59,900 bases of DNA. Origin: Mucilaginibacter kameinonensis (lineage in GTDB: Bacteria > Bacteroidota > Bacteroidia > Sphingobacteriales > Sphingobacteriaceae). Below the pieces are notes generated by a model, which was given only the letters and a program-made list of their open reading frames with translations, made no database searches and was not told the origin of the DNA. This document shows positions 41,375-49,409 of the stretch, one piece after another (positions within the stretch are counted from its first letter, which is position 1; each line of letters opens with the position of its first letter). Made by a program: the position numbers and the translations under genes. The stretch lies in contig NZ_RCWZ01000009.1 of assembly GCF_003675385.1 (NCBI RefSeq), positions 1 to 59,900 of the forward strand, given 5' to 3'.

Positions 41375-42181
41375 CTAAAACATTAAAGTGAAGCCTCTCC
41401 CCAGTTTAGGCTTGTCTATTTCTTCAAACCGGGTAATTTCCGATTGCAATAACTTAGCATATTCTTGGCTCATAAATTGTCTGAAAAACTTAATATCGTT
41501 TTTTTCGAGTGATTCATTTAAAGCGGTGATATAATCCGGTTTTGATTCGTTATGTACAATAGCGAGTGGTAAATTATAAAATGACTGTACATAATTCATA
41601 AGCAGCCGGGATGTTCTACCGTTACCATCGTACCAAGGGTGTATATTTACAAGGTTATAATGGGCATCAAATGATAGGTTTATTTGCTCACTTTGTTTTA
41701 AAGGCTTCTTCATCAAATCCCTCATTTTTGTAACCATATCAGTGAGCAATGGAACTACTTTACTGTAGTTAGGAAAGTATGTTTTACCCGCTTGTACGTT
41801 GCCAAGGCGCAATTCTCCTTTTGATGCATCTACGGTACCCAATGCAGTATTATAAACCTGGCCAGTATTTCTAATTACCAAAGAATTGATCTCTTTTAAT
41901 AACTCCAACGATACTGGTCTTTTTGCGCGCGCTTCTTTTAAAGTATATTGCAAGGCAGCGTAATGATCAGTGACCATCAAAGTATCATGTAACGCTTTGT
42001 TATTAGGTGTTAAGCCATCTTCAAGTAAAACCCTTGTTTCCAGTTCTGTTAAAGTAGAACCTTCAAGTTTAGTGGAGTGGTGAACAATTGAGATAAGATT
42101 AAATTTCTCATGGTCTACCACTTGGGCAATCCCCAGGGCGTTATATCTATCAATTAATTTTGCTAAGTCCATGAGATTCAA
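41375..42181 (-). CDS. Fic-domain AMP transferase
   Basis: 268 aa. The Fic active-site motif HPWYDGNGRTSR (H181 onwards) is complete and should transfer AMP from ATP to a protein hydroxyl. The N-terminal STKLEG (36-41) matches the inhibitory (S/T)xxxE(G/N) helix, so this is a self-inhibited class II Fic protein that needs no separate antitoxin. The target is unknown. The start lies 5 bp after the small lipoprotein gene. Confidence 0.92.
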   Translation of the reverse strand: MNLMDLAKLIDRYNALGIAQVVDHEKFNLISIVHHSTKLEGSTLTELETRVLLEDGLTPNNKALHDTLMVTDHYAALQYTLKEARAKRPVSLELLKEINSLVIRNTGQVYNTALGTVDASKGELRLGNVQAGKTYFPNYSKVVPLLTDMVTKMRDLMKKPLKQSEQINLSFDAHYNLVNIHPWYDGNGRTSRLLMNYVQSFYNLPLAIVHNESKPDYITALNESLEKNDIKFFRQFMSQEYAKLLQSEITRFEEIDKPKLGRGFTLMF

Positions 42182-42186
42182 AATGG

Positions 42187-42423
42187 TTATTTCATTGTTT
42201 TTCGTTTCTTGACAATATCGTTCATACGCTTCATATCACGTTCTTCGTCTGTTTCTCTTTTCGGTTTACTGGCCGTAATTGTGTCTTTTTTTACCGTGTC
42301 CAGTTTTGGAGTATCAACAGCGGTTAAAGTATCAGACTTTTTAGTATCTCCGGTTTTCTGACCATTTGAGCAAGCACCTAAAAACATGACTATTGATAAT
42401 AAAGCTATAAACGATGTTTTCAT
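42187..42423 (-). CDS. Small lipoprotein with a VirB5-cluster-like tail
   Basis: 78 aa. Signal peptide with lipobox LGAC (Cys18), a Thr/Asp/Lys-rich linker, and the C-terminus DEERDMKRMNDIVKKRKTMK, which resembles the tails MNEILKNRKTLKP and MDDILNKRKYLK of the secreted transfer proteins at 4792-7567. It may be a mating-pair or entry-exclusion lipoprotein; this is inference. It precedes Fic by 5 bp. Confidence 0.68.
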   Translation of the reverse strand: MKTSFIALLSIVMFLGACSNGQKTGDTKKSDTLTAVDTPKLDTVKKDTITASKPKRETDEERDMKRMNDIVKKRKTMK

Positions 42424-42505
42424 AAGGATAATTTTGGGTATATATTATTTCAAAGGTATCTATTAATATATCAAAGGGCAAAAAGTAACATTAAACTGGT
42501 CTAAT

Positions 42506-42655
42506 GCTATCAAAATATTTATCCTGGAAGATCTACGGGAAAGCAAAATGCTATCAAATTTAAAGGCTGCAGCTGCCGGCATTCTTTAATAATGCTATCA
42601 ATTCAACGGTAAGCCGGGCCTGATCAGTGGATGCTCAATTAAAAAATTGCTATCA
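42506..42655. repeat. Phased TGMTAKCA array G
   Basis: TGCTATCA at 42506, 42549, 42593 and 42648: 43, 44 and 55 bp. Cores: CCTGGAAGATCT, GGCTGCAGCTGCCGGC and the terminal module GCCGGGCCTGATCAGTGG. The last site touches the stop codon of the gene at 42656-42934 with no gap. Confidence 0.9.
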
Positions 42656-42934
42656 TTATCTTGGTTCAGCTTGCAGTATAAATGACAGTGAATTTAATTC
42701 AGTTTGGTTATTTACTTCTCGCGTAGTAATTTCATAAGCCGGGTTGCTAATATGCAAATCTTCGATATCGGTTAAGATATCTTCTACATCATCATCATGT
42801 ACTGCGCAAAGCAAATAATGGTTAAAACTGGGCAACCTTGCACACTCATAATCATTCTTCGCAATCTTTATCATCGCTTCTAAGTCATCCCCTTTTATAA
42901 TGTCGGTGTTAATTACCAGTACATTTAATTTCAT
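42656..42934 (-). CDS. Hypothetical 92-aa protein
   Basis: A soluble alpha/beta protein, possibly ferredoxin-like (strand MKLNVLVINTD, helix, strand). Its start overlaps the stop of the gene at 42931-43140, and its stop is fused to array G. No family recognised. Confidence 0.58.
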   Translation of the reverse strand: MKLNVLVINTDIIKGDDLEAMIKIAKNDYECARLPSFNHYLLCAVHDDDVEDILTDIEDLHISNPAYEITTREVNNQTELNSLSFILQAEPR

Positions 42935-43140
42935 CTTTTTAGGTCTTTGACTGTCGTTACAAATTCAGATATATCTATTAGAAAATCCCCATTCTTAATA
43001 ACATAGGCTTGCAAAATATTAAAGTGGATATCCGGGCTTAATTCTTTTTTGAGGGTTTCTAAGGCTTTGTATACGTTTTCTCCATCCATTTCTAACCTGC
43101 CGAAATGTTCAACTTGAAAGACATACTTTTCTGTTTCCAT
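42931..43140 (-). CDS. Hypothetical 69-aa protein
   Basis: Short soluble protein, overlapping the downstream gene by 4 bp (ATGA). GATAT repeats lie about 30 bp upstream. No family recognised. Confidence 0.55.
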   Translation of the reverse strand: METEKYVFQVEHFGRLEMDGENVYKALETLKKELSPDIHFNILQAYVIKNGDFLIDISEFVTTVKDLKR

Positions 43141-43178
43141 AATAGCTGCAATTTGTAGGTATCTATATATAATGATAT

Positions 43179-43442
43179 CTAAATATCATGTAAATGACGC
43201 TTGATATCATCACATTCCTTTGAGTTTTCAAACCTCGTTTTCGGCATAACTGCCATAAGAAAGAAGGTAACTACGCACGTGAGCGTAAACAGTATCATAT
43301 CAAACAAATTATAATTCTGTCTTAATCGCGCAAGCAATAGGAGTGAGATAAAAGCATTCCAGGCAACCCATTTCCAACGGTCGAAATAATATTTTCTCTT
43401 AGCTTTTTTATAAAGGGGATGTGATTCTAATTGATTCCTCAT
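43179..43442 (-). CDS. Small membrane protein, 87 aa
   Basis: Two hydrophobic helices (about residues 24-43 and 48-66) between basic and acidic tails, an inner-membrane protein. GATATC repeats (43445-43485) sit immediately upstream of the start. Function unknown. Confidence 0.58.
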   Translation of the reverse strand: MRNQLESHPLYKKAKRKYYFDRWKWVAWNAFISLLLLARLRQNYNLFDMILFTLTCVVTFFLMAVMPKTRFENSKECDDIKRHLHDI

Positions 43443-43482
43443 AATTAGATATTTGATATATAGATATCTTTAAATACAGATA

Positions 43483-43734
43483 TCATTTATTGGTTAATTT
43501 GGTTAATTGTGCTATCCCGCTTAACAAGTCCAAACTGCCGCGTCTATAATCGCTTACCTGAGCCTGTAGATTTGCTCTGTCGCGTTTAAGGTCGGCATTT
43601 TCTTTTTCAAGCTGCATACATCTTTGAGCAGCATACAACAAGGCTTTAGTATTTACAGTGATACTATATTTTTTTTTAATTTCTTCGATCAATTCATCCT
43701 CGGTTTCTGTTGATCTAACGGTTAAAACTCCCAT
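43483..43734 (-). CDS. Coiled-coil protein, possible small DNA-binding factor
   Basis: 83 aa. The first 40 residues (MGVLTVRSTETEDELIEEIKKKYSI) resemble a ribbon-helix-helix arm and helix, followed by a coiled coil (about 40-70). A -7 box (TATCTTTG-like, 43771-43764) and GATAT repeats lie upstream, so it may autoregulate through them. Function inferred only. Confidence 0.55.
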   Translation of the reverse strand: MGVLTVRSTETEDELIEEIKKKYSITVNTKALLYAAQRCMQLEKENADLKRDRANLQAQVSDYRRGSLDLLSGIAQLTKLTNK

Positions 43735-43759
43735 TGTCTTAATTTTTATGATTAATGAA

Positions 43760-43905
43760 TAATCAAAGATATAAAAATATCTTGATATATTGATATCTTT
43801 ATATAAATATTATGTGCTTTTTTGCTTTTCTGGTATAGACTTTGTACCTTTATATAAAGATACATTGATATAAATGTATCAAATGTTTTTTTACTTAAAG
43901 TACCT
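43760..43905. promoter_or_regulatory. Divergent promoter region with GATAT repeats
   Basis: AT-rich gap between the coiled-coil gene and the 53-aa gene. The minus strand has TATCTTTG (43771-43764); four GATAT units about 9 bp apart follow, then a second group near 43850-43890 (AAAGATACATTGATATAAATGTATC region). These resemble the rep and parA upstream repeats. Confidence 0.55.
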
Positions 43906-43908
43906 GTT

Positions 43909-44070
43909 ATGACTGGGTTTGGAAAGTTTTTGGTTGCTACAATAGTTAGCTTCTTTTTAATGATTGGGGCATTGGGGTCTACGCATCCTGTGCCGTTAAT
44001 AGGATTAGCTGTATTGGTATGGGTTATCTATGCTTTCTCGGCATCTTCTCGTGGTAAGAGAATGTATTAA
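43909..44070 (+). CDS. Small membrane protein, 53 aa
   Basis: A short frame with ATG at 43909 encoding two hydrophobic helices (about 7-25 and 29-45) and a basic C-terminus (SSRGKRMY). It is transcribed divergently from the coiled-coil gene, towards the iteron region. Composition and clean boundaries favour a real gene. Confidence 0.55.
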   Translation: MTGFGKFLVATIVSFFLMIGALGSTHPVPLIGLAVLVWVIYAFSASSRGKRMY

Positions 44071-44151
44071 TCATTATATTGACAGGTAACCAGGTAACCG
44101 TTTGTATTCTCTTTTTGCTGATTGTTCTATTTGCGTTATAGAACTTATAAC

Positions 44152-44808
44152 TGACAGATTCCGAACATAAATCCCTTTTAATTCATTACGACAAATACCG
44201 AACATTTTAGTTGATTATTATCATTAACGACAAAAACCGAACATTGATAATTTCGCACTATCTGCATTACGACAAAAACCGAACATTTTAACGCCGCGCC
44301 CTCTCATATCTTTTGTTTGATCTTGATTTCTTTCCAATTTGTGTTATCTTTCGGACAGAATGGCAGTTTTTTTATGTGAAAAAAGTTATATCACTAAAAA
44401 TTCCTTATTTTGAATAAAAATTGTTTTAATTAATTGTTAATTGTAGACCGCCGAAACGTTATGAATAACAGGCCGTTACAGAGGTTTTGTACGACAGAAA
44501 CCGAACTCTTCACCGACAATTTCCGAACTTGTATTAGACAAAAACCGAACATTACCCCAGACAGTTTCCGAACTGGGAAATAAGATGAACGACAAATACC
44601 GAACATTTTAGTTCAATTTAAGCGTCTTTGGGCATTGAAGCGACATATCTGATCACATTCAAATCATATTAAGGGCTTTTCCGAGGCGAAAGATGCTTTA
44701 AAATCTTTAAGCCCGGCCGGTGCAGAATGTATTAACGACAAAAACCGAACATGCAGCTTACAAGATTGAAGATTCCTTTATAAAACCTAAACGACAAAAA
44801 CCGAACTT
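44152..44808 (+). repeat. Replication origin region with 11 iterons of 18 bp
   Basis: Eleven direct repeats with consensus ACGACAAAAACCGAACAT begin near 44151, 44188, 44227, 44269, 44491, 44513, 44535, 44557, 44589, 44735 and 44791, all in the same orientation. Four of them (44491-44557) are exactly 22 bp apart; divergent copies carry TTTCCGAACT. An AT-rich stretch (44370-44455) can serve as the unwinding element. Iterons bind the Rep initiator and set copy number. They lie 3' of rep, and the last overlaps its stop codon. Confidence 0.93.
44370..44455. other. AT-rich putative DNA unwinding element
   Basis: About 85 bases of nearly pure A/T (aaaaaagttatatcactaaa and onwards) separate the two iteron groups, the usual place for strand opening by Rep and DnaA. 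No clear DnaA box was found. Confidence 0.5.
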
Positions 44809-45853
44809 ATTTACCAAATTCGGTTAAAAGACTTTTTATGAGATAAGCTTTAGGATTTCCAATTTCATTAACTGATATATGTTCGCTCACCTCCATGATC
44901 TTCTTAAGTATACCCTGTCGCTCAATTTCAGGGCTTTTAAGCACACTTTCAATAGATTTGATATCAGTATCAGTGAATTTATAATTATCGCGTAATATGC
45001 GGTCTATATAGGCCGTCTTTTTACTATCTTCTTCTGCAAACTCCGGCGTGATAACTTTAAATGATAGATGGGTTACAGTTTTACCGTCCCGAACCTCAAA
45101 ATCCTTGCCTTTACAATTAAACCAGCAATCAGCTTTTTCAAGTAATTCTTCATAAGCAGGAAGTAATACCCTTCTTTTGAAATCATAGTAATTGGGGTAC
45201 TGGCCGGTCACTCCCAATTGTTCTTTAAGCACGTCCAATGAAATAATAAAACCACCTTTTTTCTTCCAGCTTGAAATGATTTTATATAATCGAGCGGTAT
45301 ACTTATTTCTTGAATTTTGCGCGATCTCATAAATGTAACGCGTATAGTTGATCGGTCTTTGGTTGGATGGGTCTTTGTCAATATCTATGAGTATTTCCGC
45401 AACCAACTTTTCCATTTCAATTATAACGTTTGATTGGTACTCCGCTTGCTCGGGTACGTCAAAGCTAAAAAGGCTGGTGATCTTTTTTCTCTTTTTTTCA
45501 TTGGCATCCAGGTAGGGTATGGTCATTACAATTCCGGCCATCTGCTGCATAGCTTCTTTAACCTCTCCGTACTGTCTTGGCTTTGCGATCTCCCTTAATG
45601 GAATTGTAATGCGTACTTTTTCGCTCTTAGTAAATAAATCAAGCTGATAAAGATTAACATTCTTCATGGACTGGTTAATCGGCTCTTGAAGATAAAACAT
45701 AATAGCCGTAAATATTTTCTCTTGGATAAGAGTATAGTTGTATACAGCGTTTGTAATCCGATTAGGCTGAATTATATAATTCTTTACCTCTGGAAGCATT
45801 ATTATGCGTTGTCGTTTTGCAGTCGCTTTTCCTACCTTATCAGATTTTGCCAT
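44807..45853 (-). CDS. Rep_3-family replication initiator
   Basis: 348 aa. Two winged-helix domains of the Rep_3 type (about 25-150 and 165-280) are visible, with RITNAVYNYTLIQEKIFTAI near the start and the conserved ARLYKIISSWKKKGG (about 189-203). The protein should bind the iterons next to its 3' end and recruit the host replisome. Its promoter contains GATATC repeats that may give autoregulation. Confidence 0.92.
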   Translation of the reverse strand: MAKSDKVGKATAKRQRIIMLPEVKNYIIQPNRITNAVYNYTLIQEKIFTAIMFYLQEPINQSMKNVNLYQLDLFTKSEKVRITIPLREIAKPRQYGEVKEAMQQMAGIVMTIPYLDANEKKRKKITSLFSFDVPEQAEYQSNVIIEMEKLVAEILIDIDKDPSNQRPINYTRYIYEIAQNSRNKYTARLYKIISSWKKKGGFIISLDVLKEQLGVTGQYPNYYDFKRRVLLPAYEELLEKADCWFNCKGKDFEVRDGKTVTHLSFKVITPEFAEEDSKKTAYIDRILRDNYKFTDTDIKSIESVLKSPEIERQGILKKIMEVSEHISVNEIGNPKAYLIKSLLTEFGK

Positions 45854-45879
45854 TTTATTACGTTTATTATGGAATTAAA

Positions 45880-45915
45880 AATTTGATATCTTGATACAAA
45901 GATATCATTATATAT
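45880..45915 (-). promoter_or_regulatory. rep promoter with GATATC operator
   Basis: Minus strand TATCTTTG (45904-45897) with TTG 19 nt upstream fits the Bacteroidota promoter. The box overlaps GATATCTTTGTATC, identical to the site at 41 kb, and is flanked by a further GATATC. A repressor binding here would control copy number. Confidence 0.62.
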
Positions 45916-46022
45916 TTAAACCACAATACCAAACTTGTTTGAAAACAATGTAAAGTAAAAATATGGTTTTATTTCAATTTGACGATATCCCTCGAAATAG
46001 GGTAGGGGTTTAAATAAAATCA

Positions 46023-46046
46023 TAAAAAAAGCCCCGTAAGGGGCTA
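46023..46046 (-). terminator. Rho-independent terminator after the 46050 gene
   Basis: AGCCCC-TTAC-GGGGCT hairpin followed by seven T residues on the minus strand, directly after the stop at 46050. Confidence 0.85.
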
Positions 46047-46049
46047 TTA

Positions 46050-46409
46050 TTAATGTTCATTGGGTAAATGTATAACTTCATTTTCTAACCAAAGGTGGAC
46101 TTCATCAGCCTCAAAGTCTGAAATTGGAATATCAATTACTTTGATAACATTTTTATTCCCGTCCTCAACAGATAGCTTAAAGTATGAGCCTACAAGCCGT
46201 TTTAAAATCCACACTTGAAATTCTTCTGTATCTTTAATGTCTCGCGAATGTATACAGATCATATCAAGCAGCCAGTAGCATTCATATTTATCAGCAAGGT
46301 ATTTAACACCCTCGGTGATCAGTATTCCAAAATTGAATCTGTACACGTTTTCCGAACCGCCCATAAATTGATTAAATTCAAAAGTGTTGTTTAACCTAAA
46401 ATTTTCCAT
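46050..46409 (-). CDS. Hypothetical 119-aa protein (DUF6876-like)
   Basis: The sequence pattern LITEGVKYLADKYECYWLLDMI and EFQVWILKRL recalls a small family often seen on Bacteroidota plasmids (DUF6876-like by memory). Soluble, acidic. It ends in its own terminator, so it is a single-gene unit. Function unknown. Confidence 0.65.
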   Translation of the reverse strand: MENFRLNNTFEFNQFMGGSENVYRFNFGILITEGVKYLADKYECYWLLDMICIHSRDIKDTEEFQVWILKRLVGSYFKLSVEDGNKNVIKVIDIPISDFEADEVHLWLENEVIHLPNEH

Positions 46410-46666
46410 GATTTTAAATTTTACGTAAACCTGAATTAGTTTACATGCGGTTACTCGGCTCTAAGACTGAATAAGTGCAAAAAATTTCGGAAAGAAAATG
46501 CGGTGGGTTCCCCCAGGGATACCCATTTTGTTTTCAAATTTATTGGCGGGGGGATTCGGGCGCTGCCCACGTTTCGGGGTTATGGGCCGAACTTTGTATT
46601 TAAACTGATAATAGGACTAACTCCCAAGTGTTACCTTAAACATAACACCCTCTATATATAGTAAAA
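46410..46666. other. Gap of about 260 bp without a gene
   Basis: No plausible coding frame. The stretch is locally GC-rich and contains C-runs and G-runs (gtgggttcccccaggg near 46500, a G8-containing run near 46545). It leads into array H. Confidence 0.5.
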
Positions 46667-46762
46667 TGCTATCAAATATGCTGGCGCCGGTTGAGCTGGC
46701 CATAAAATTATGCTATCAGAAATGAAAGCCCGGACTTTCTCCAGGCGCAAGTTTTGCTATCA
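46667..46762. repeat. Phased TGMTAKCA array H
   Basis: TGCTATCA at 46667, 46711 and 46755, both intervals 44 bp. The cores (GGCGCCGGTTGAGCTGGCC and GCCCGGACTTTCTCCAGGCGC) look like reversed versions of the first two core classes. The third site overlaps the stop codon of the 46760 gene: its reverse strand TGA is that stop. Confidence 0.87.
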
Positions 46763-47134
46763 ATTTAATTTCCTATTGTTATCAAGCTCAAGAAAACAAT
46801 CCGCATAGGCATCAGGGCGAGCAAAAATTGATATCATAGTATGTTCGCCCCTGTAAAGCAAATTATACCACTCACTGGTAATTGTGCGGTTTAAAATCAC
46901 TTCCAAATTGTCTAAGCTACATCGCGGGAACGAACCTTGTTGTGTTTTTGCATGTTCCCAAATTTTATTTTCTATATCCTTAAGGGTGGTTATACCATAA
47001 ATTTCAGGCTCGGCCATTAGCGCCGAGCAGTGTTTTTGTAAAGCCTCAATCAGTAAGTTTGCAGGCTTTTTGTAAGTGATTTCTATTACACGCATACTTG
47101 TCAACTTAGTTAAGTGATATCCAAAATTAAGCAT
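46760..47134 (-). CDS. Hypothetical 124-aa protein
   Basis: Soluble, helix-rich; no family recognised. The upstream ATG (47134) gives MLNFGYHLTKLTSMRVIEITYKK; the ATG at 47095 (MRVIEITYKK) is also possible. Its stop codon is part of array H. Confidence 0.55.
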   Translation of the reverse strand: MLNFGYHLTKLTSMRVIEITYKKPANLLIEALQKHCSALMAEPEIYGITTLKDIENKIWEHAKTQQGSFPRCSLDNLEVILNRTITSEWYNLLYRGEHTMISIFARPDAYADCFLELDNNRKLN

Positions 47135-47168
47135 AAAAGCAGTACCTTATAACTAATTCCCTGATCGA

Positions 47169-47486
47169 TTAGAAAAGGGAATATTGGGTTTCGGTATCAA
47201 TTTCGATATAACCCTCTTTAATAAAATGTGTGATGGCATCTTCTGCGAAAACCGGAAAGGATGTGTAACCAATTAAGGTTTCAGGGTGAAAATAGTGCGA
47301 TTTGCCATTTTTCTTACCGGTAACCTGGTTAATGTGGCTAATCTGCAAATGCGATATACAAGGCAAGCCGTTATCCTTAAGCACATTGTAAGGTTTAAAT
47401 CTGAAATGAACGGTTACGGTAGTACTGCCGATGGTTTTAGTGTAGTGGTTTTCAGTTAAAAAATCTTGATGAATGTTCGTTTCCAT
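47169..47486 (-). CDS. Hypothetical 105-aa protein
   Basis: Soluble, beta-rich (STTVTVHFRFKPY), no recognised family. An inverted repeat with two competing stems (TCAAGGG/CCCTTGA and GGTAC/GTACC, 47548-47580) lies upstream and could be a leader structure. Confidence 0.55.
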   Translation of the reverse strand: METNIHQDFLTENHYTKTIGSTTVTVHFRFKPYNVLKDNGLPCISHLQISHINQVTGKKNGKSHYFHPETLIGYTSFPVFAEDAITHFIKEGYIEIDTETQYSLF

Positions 47487-47636
47487 AACAATAAGCTTTA
47501 TTTTTTATTGCAGTGGTAAAGAAACTGGAAGCGTATCTGTCAAGGGCGGTGAGGTACGAACCGTTCATGTACCCTTGATGGATATAAAGCAACAGTTACA
47601 CCTTCGCATATTAAAAATAAAGCTAAACGGGAAGGA

Positions 47637-48149
47637 TTAATGATGATTATTAATTTTGGAAATTCTGCAATCTATAAAAGCAACAGAATAATATCTGACC
47701 GGTTTTTGTTGAAGCATTTTCTTAATTACATGCTCCTTATCAATTTGTTTGATAGTGGTATCAATGGTTTTGTTTGACCTTGCAATATTCGCGGATGAAT
47801 GATCTTTAGCTAAAAATCTACTCTTTAAGAAATCAGAAACCTTACGAATACACTCTGGGGGTAGTCTGAAATTTTGACTGGGGCCAATGTTGTTTCTTGA
47901 TACATAAACGGGTATATATTTAACATGAACCTTTGTAAAATCATCCAATGCCTCAACCACCTTATACGGTTTATCTTTGTTTGAGTACCAAAGCAGTAGT
48001 TCATTTAGGGACTTAAAAGCGAACATCTCCCATCCAAAAAAGCCAGGGATTAAAGATGCTTTTGAACTTATCACACGTTCGTCTGACTCTTGTTTAGATA
48101 CTATAGATGAATAAATTTTTTTTTGCTCTTTTCGGCTTAATATATCCAT
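47637..48149 (-). CDS. Hypothetical 170-aa basic protein
   Basis: Basic and soluble, starts DILSRKEQKKIYSSIVSKQE. No recognised domain. Array I lies 26 bp upstream of its start codon. Confidence 0.55.
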   Translation of the reverse strand: MDILSRKEQKKIYSSIVSKQESDERVISSKASLIPGFFGWEMFAFKSLNELLLWYSNKDKPYKVVEALDDFTKVHVKYIPVYVSRNNIGPSQNFRLPPECIRKVSDFLKSRFLAKDHSSANIARSNKTIDTTIKQIDKEHVIKKMLQQKPVRYYSVAFIDCRISKINNHH

Positions 48150-48175
48150 AGTAAAACTAAGTAAACATGGGGTTA

Positions 48176-48271
48176 TGCTATCAAAAACTGAAACTAAGTA
48201 GATCTGCAGGCGAGATTTATGCTATCAAAATAAAGCTGAGATCTCGTTGCCGGCAGCTGATTATGCTATCA
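48176..48271. repeat. Phased TGMTAKCA array I
   Basis: TGCTATCA at 48176, 48220 and 48264, both intervals 44 bp. Cores: GTAGATCTGCAGG and GAGATCTCGTTGCCGGC. The array starts 10 nt after the stop of the XRE gene at 48282. Confidence 0.88.
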
Positions 48272-48281
48272 TTCTAATTCC

Positions 48282-48701
48282 TTATTTAGAGCTATTTTTA
48301 AGCAATTCCACCTTCTCGCGTTCGCTGGCAAGCAGCTGTTCATAAAGCTTCTTATTTTCATCAACAAGCTGCATTAATTTATCAAGCGGATTAAAAGTAC
48401 AGTGGTAAAGGCCGCTGTAATTGCTGGATGAACCTTCGTAGTTATTTTGGATGTTATAAATAGCTTTTTCTTCATCAAAATTCTTGATTGCTTCTTCCGG
48501 AACCTTTAGAGCTTTAGCCACGCGCGTGAGTAAATCGGGTTCTATCGTTTCTTTGGCTTCCAAAAGTGAAACCCTCCTTTGGCTCCAATCATCACCAAGT
48601 TCAAAAGCGAGCGCATCTTGCTTCAAACCAAACATTTCTCTAAAACGTTTGACGTTACGGCCATGATGAATGTTTTTAGGATTATCGGTTGTTGTGCTCA
48701 T
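48282..48701 (-). CDS. XRE-family helix-turn-helix regulator
   Basis: 139 aa. HTH_3 domain at about 14-70 (VKRFREMFGLKQDALAFELG, DWSQRRVSLLEAKE), then a linker and a C-terminal coiled coil (about 108-136). A Bacteroidota-type plasmid regulator. Bounded by array I at the 3' end. Confidence 0.88.
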   Translation of the reverse strand: MSTTTDNPKNIHHGRNVKRFREMFGLKQDALAFELGDDWSQRRVSLLEAKETIEPDLLTRVAKALKVPEEAIKNFDEEKAIYNIQNNYEGSSSNYSGLYHCTFNPLDKLMQLVDENKKLYEQLLASEREKVELLKNSSK

Positions 48702-48763
48702 AGGTGATTGTGCGATTCAAATCAAAATTAACAAAATAATAAATATACCCTGAAGGTATAATA

Positions 48764-49279
48764 TCAATCAGTAAAGTTTGCGAAAGGCCGCTGTCCAAAC
48801 CTCGAAACAAAATGTCTTATCAATTCAGCCTCATACTCTCTTGGCTCTTGGCTTGGTAAAGATTTCCAACAAACAATTAAATCGGACGAATTTTGTATTT
48901 GCCAAATTAATCTGCCTCCCCAGTGGCCAACTGGCTTTCCGTGCCCAAATTTTAAATATTGCCTTAATCGTGTCCTTAATGTTGATTTTCGCCCTTCCCC
49001 GCCCGCTTTGCCAATGTAGATAACCTGGCTGCCTAACACCCAATTTCGCTTAAGTTCCTGTAAACTAACATTCGGGTTCTTGCCTTTGAAGTGTCCTCCA
49101 CAACCAACCTCTAAAAAATTACATATTCCATTAATTGGCGTAAGGATGCAATAAACACCTTGTTCATCAGGTAGGGTTGAACTGCTTTGGAAAAGTTCGC
49201 TAATTGATTTAAATCCCTCAAAACCCATTTCTTTAAACTCTTTTAAGTCATTGAATGTCAAAACGGATATCTCAAACAT
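48764..49279 (-). CDS. GIY-YIG nuclease-like protein
   Basis: 171 aa. GVY (41-43) and YIG (88-90) form the GIY-YIG core, followed by a conserved basic helix (TLRTRLRQYL, about 100-109) and the later Glu (about 148-151, EYEAELIRHF) expected for metal binding, with an ending FANF. Such proteins cut DNA; this one may be a host-take-over or defence nuclease, or have lost activity. It starts 23 bp after array J. Confidence 0.8.
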   Translation of the reverse strand: MFEISVLTFNDLKEFKEMGFEGFKSISELFQSSSTLPDEQGVYCILTPINGICNFLEVGCGGHFKGKNPNVSLQELKRNWVLGSQVIYIGKAGGEGRKSTLRTRLRQYLKFGHGKPVGHWGGRLIWQIQNSSDLIVCWKSLPSQEPREYEAELIRHFVSRFGQRPFANFTD

Positions 49280-49302
49280 ATAAATAAATCAGAGTTATTA
49301 AA

Positions 49303-49409
49303 TGCTATCACTTTTACGGACTGCGCCTGGTGCCGGGTTAGTAAAATGCTATCATCTATTGCGCCGATCAGCTCCTCCCCGGGAACGCTCCGGAATAAAA
49401 ATGATTGCA
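49303..49409. repeat. Phased TGMTAKCA array J
   Basis: TGCTATCA at 49303 and 49347, TGATTGCA at 49402: 44 and 55 bp. Cores: GCGCCTGGTGCCGGG and the terminal module ending CGCTCCGG. The last site touches the stop codon of the 49410 gene. Confidence 0.88.

Noticed and set aside
41375..42181. Fic toxin with separate antitoxin
   Set aside because: The protein has its own inhibitory motif (STKLEG) at the N-terminus, and no neighbouring small gene resembles a Fic antitoxin.
42506..42655. Integron attC sites between single-gene cassettes
   Set aside because: No AAC/GTT core sites, no tyrosine integrase, and spacing is a fixed 44/55 bp, not the R/L box layout of attC.
43735..44806. tRNA or rRNA genes in the non-coding replicon region
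   Set aside because: No cloverleaf or rRNA-like sequence was seen; the region is explained by iterons, an AT-rich element and one small membrane gene.
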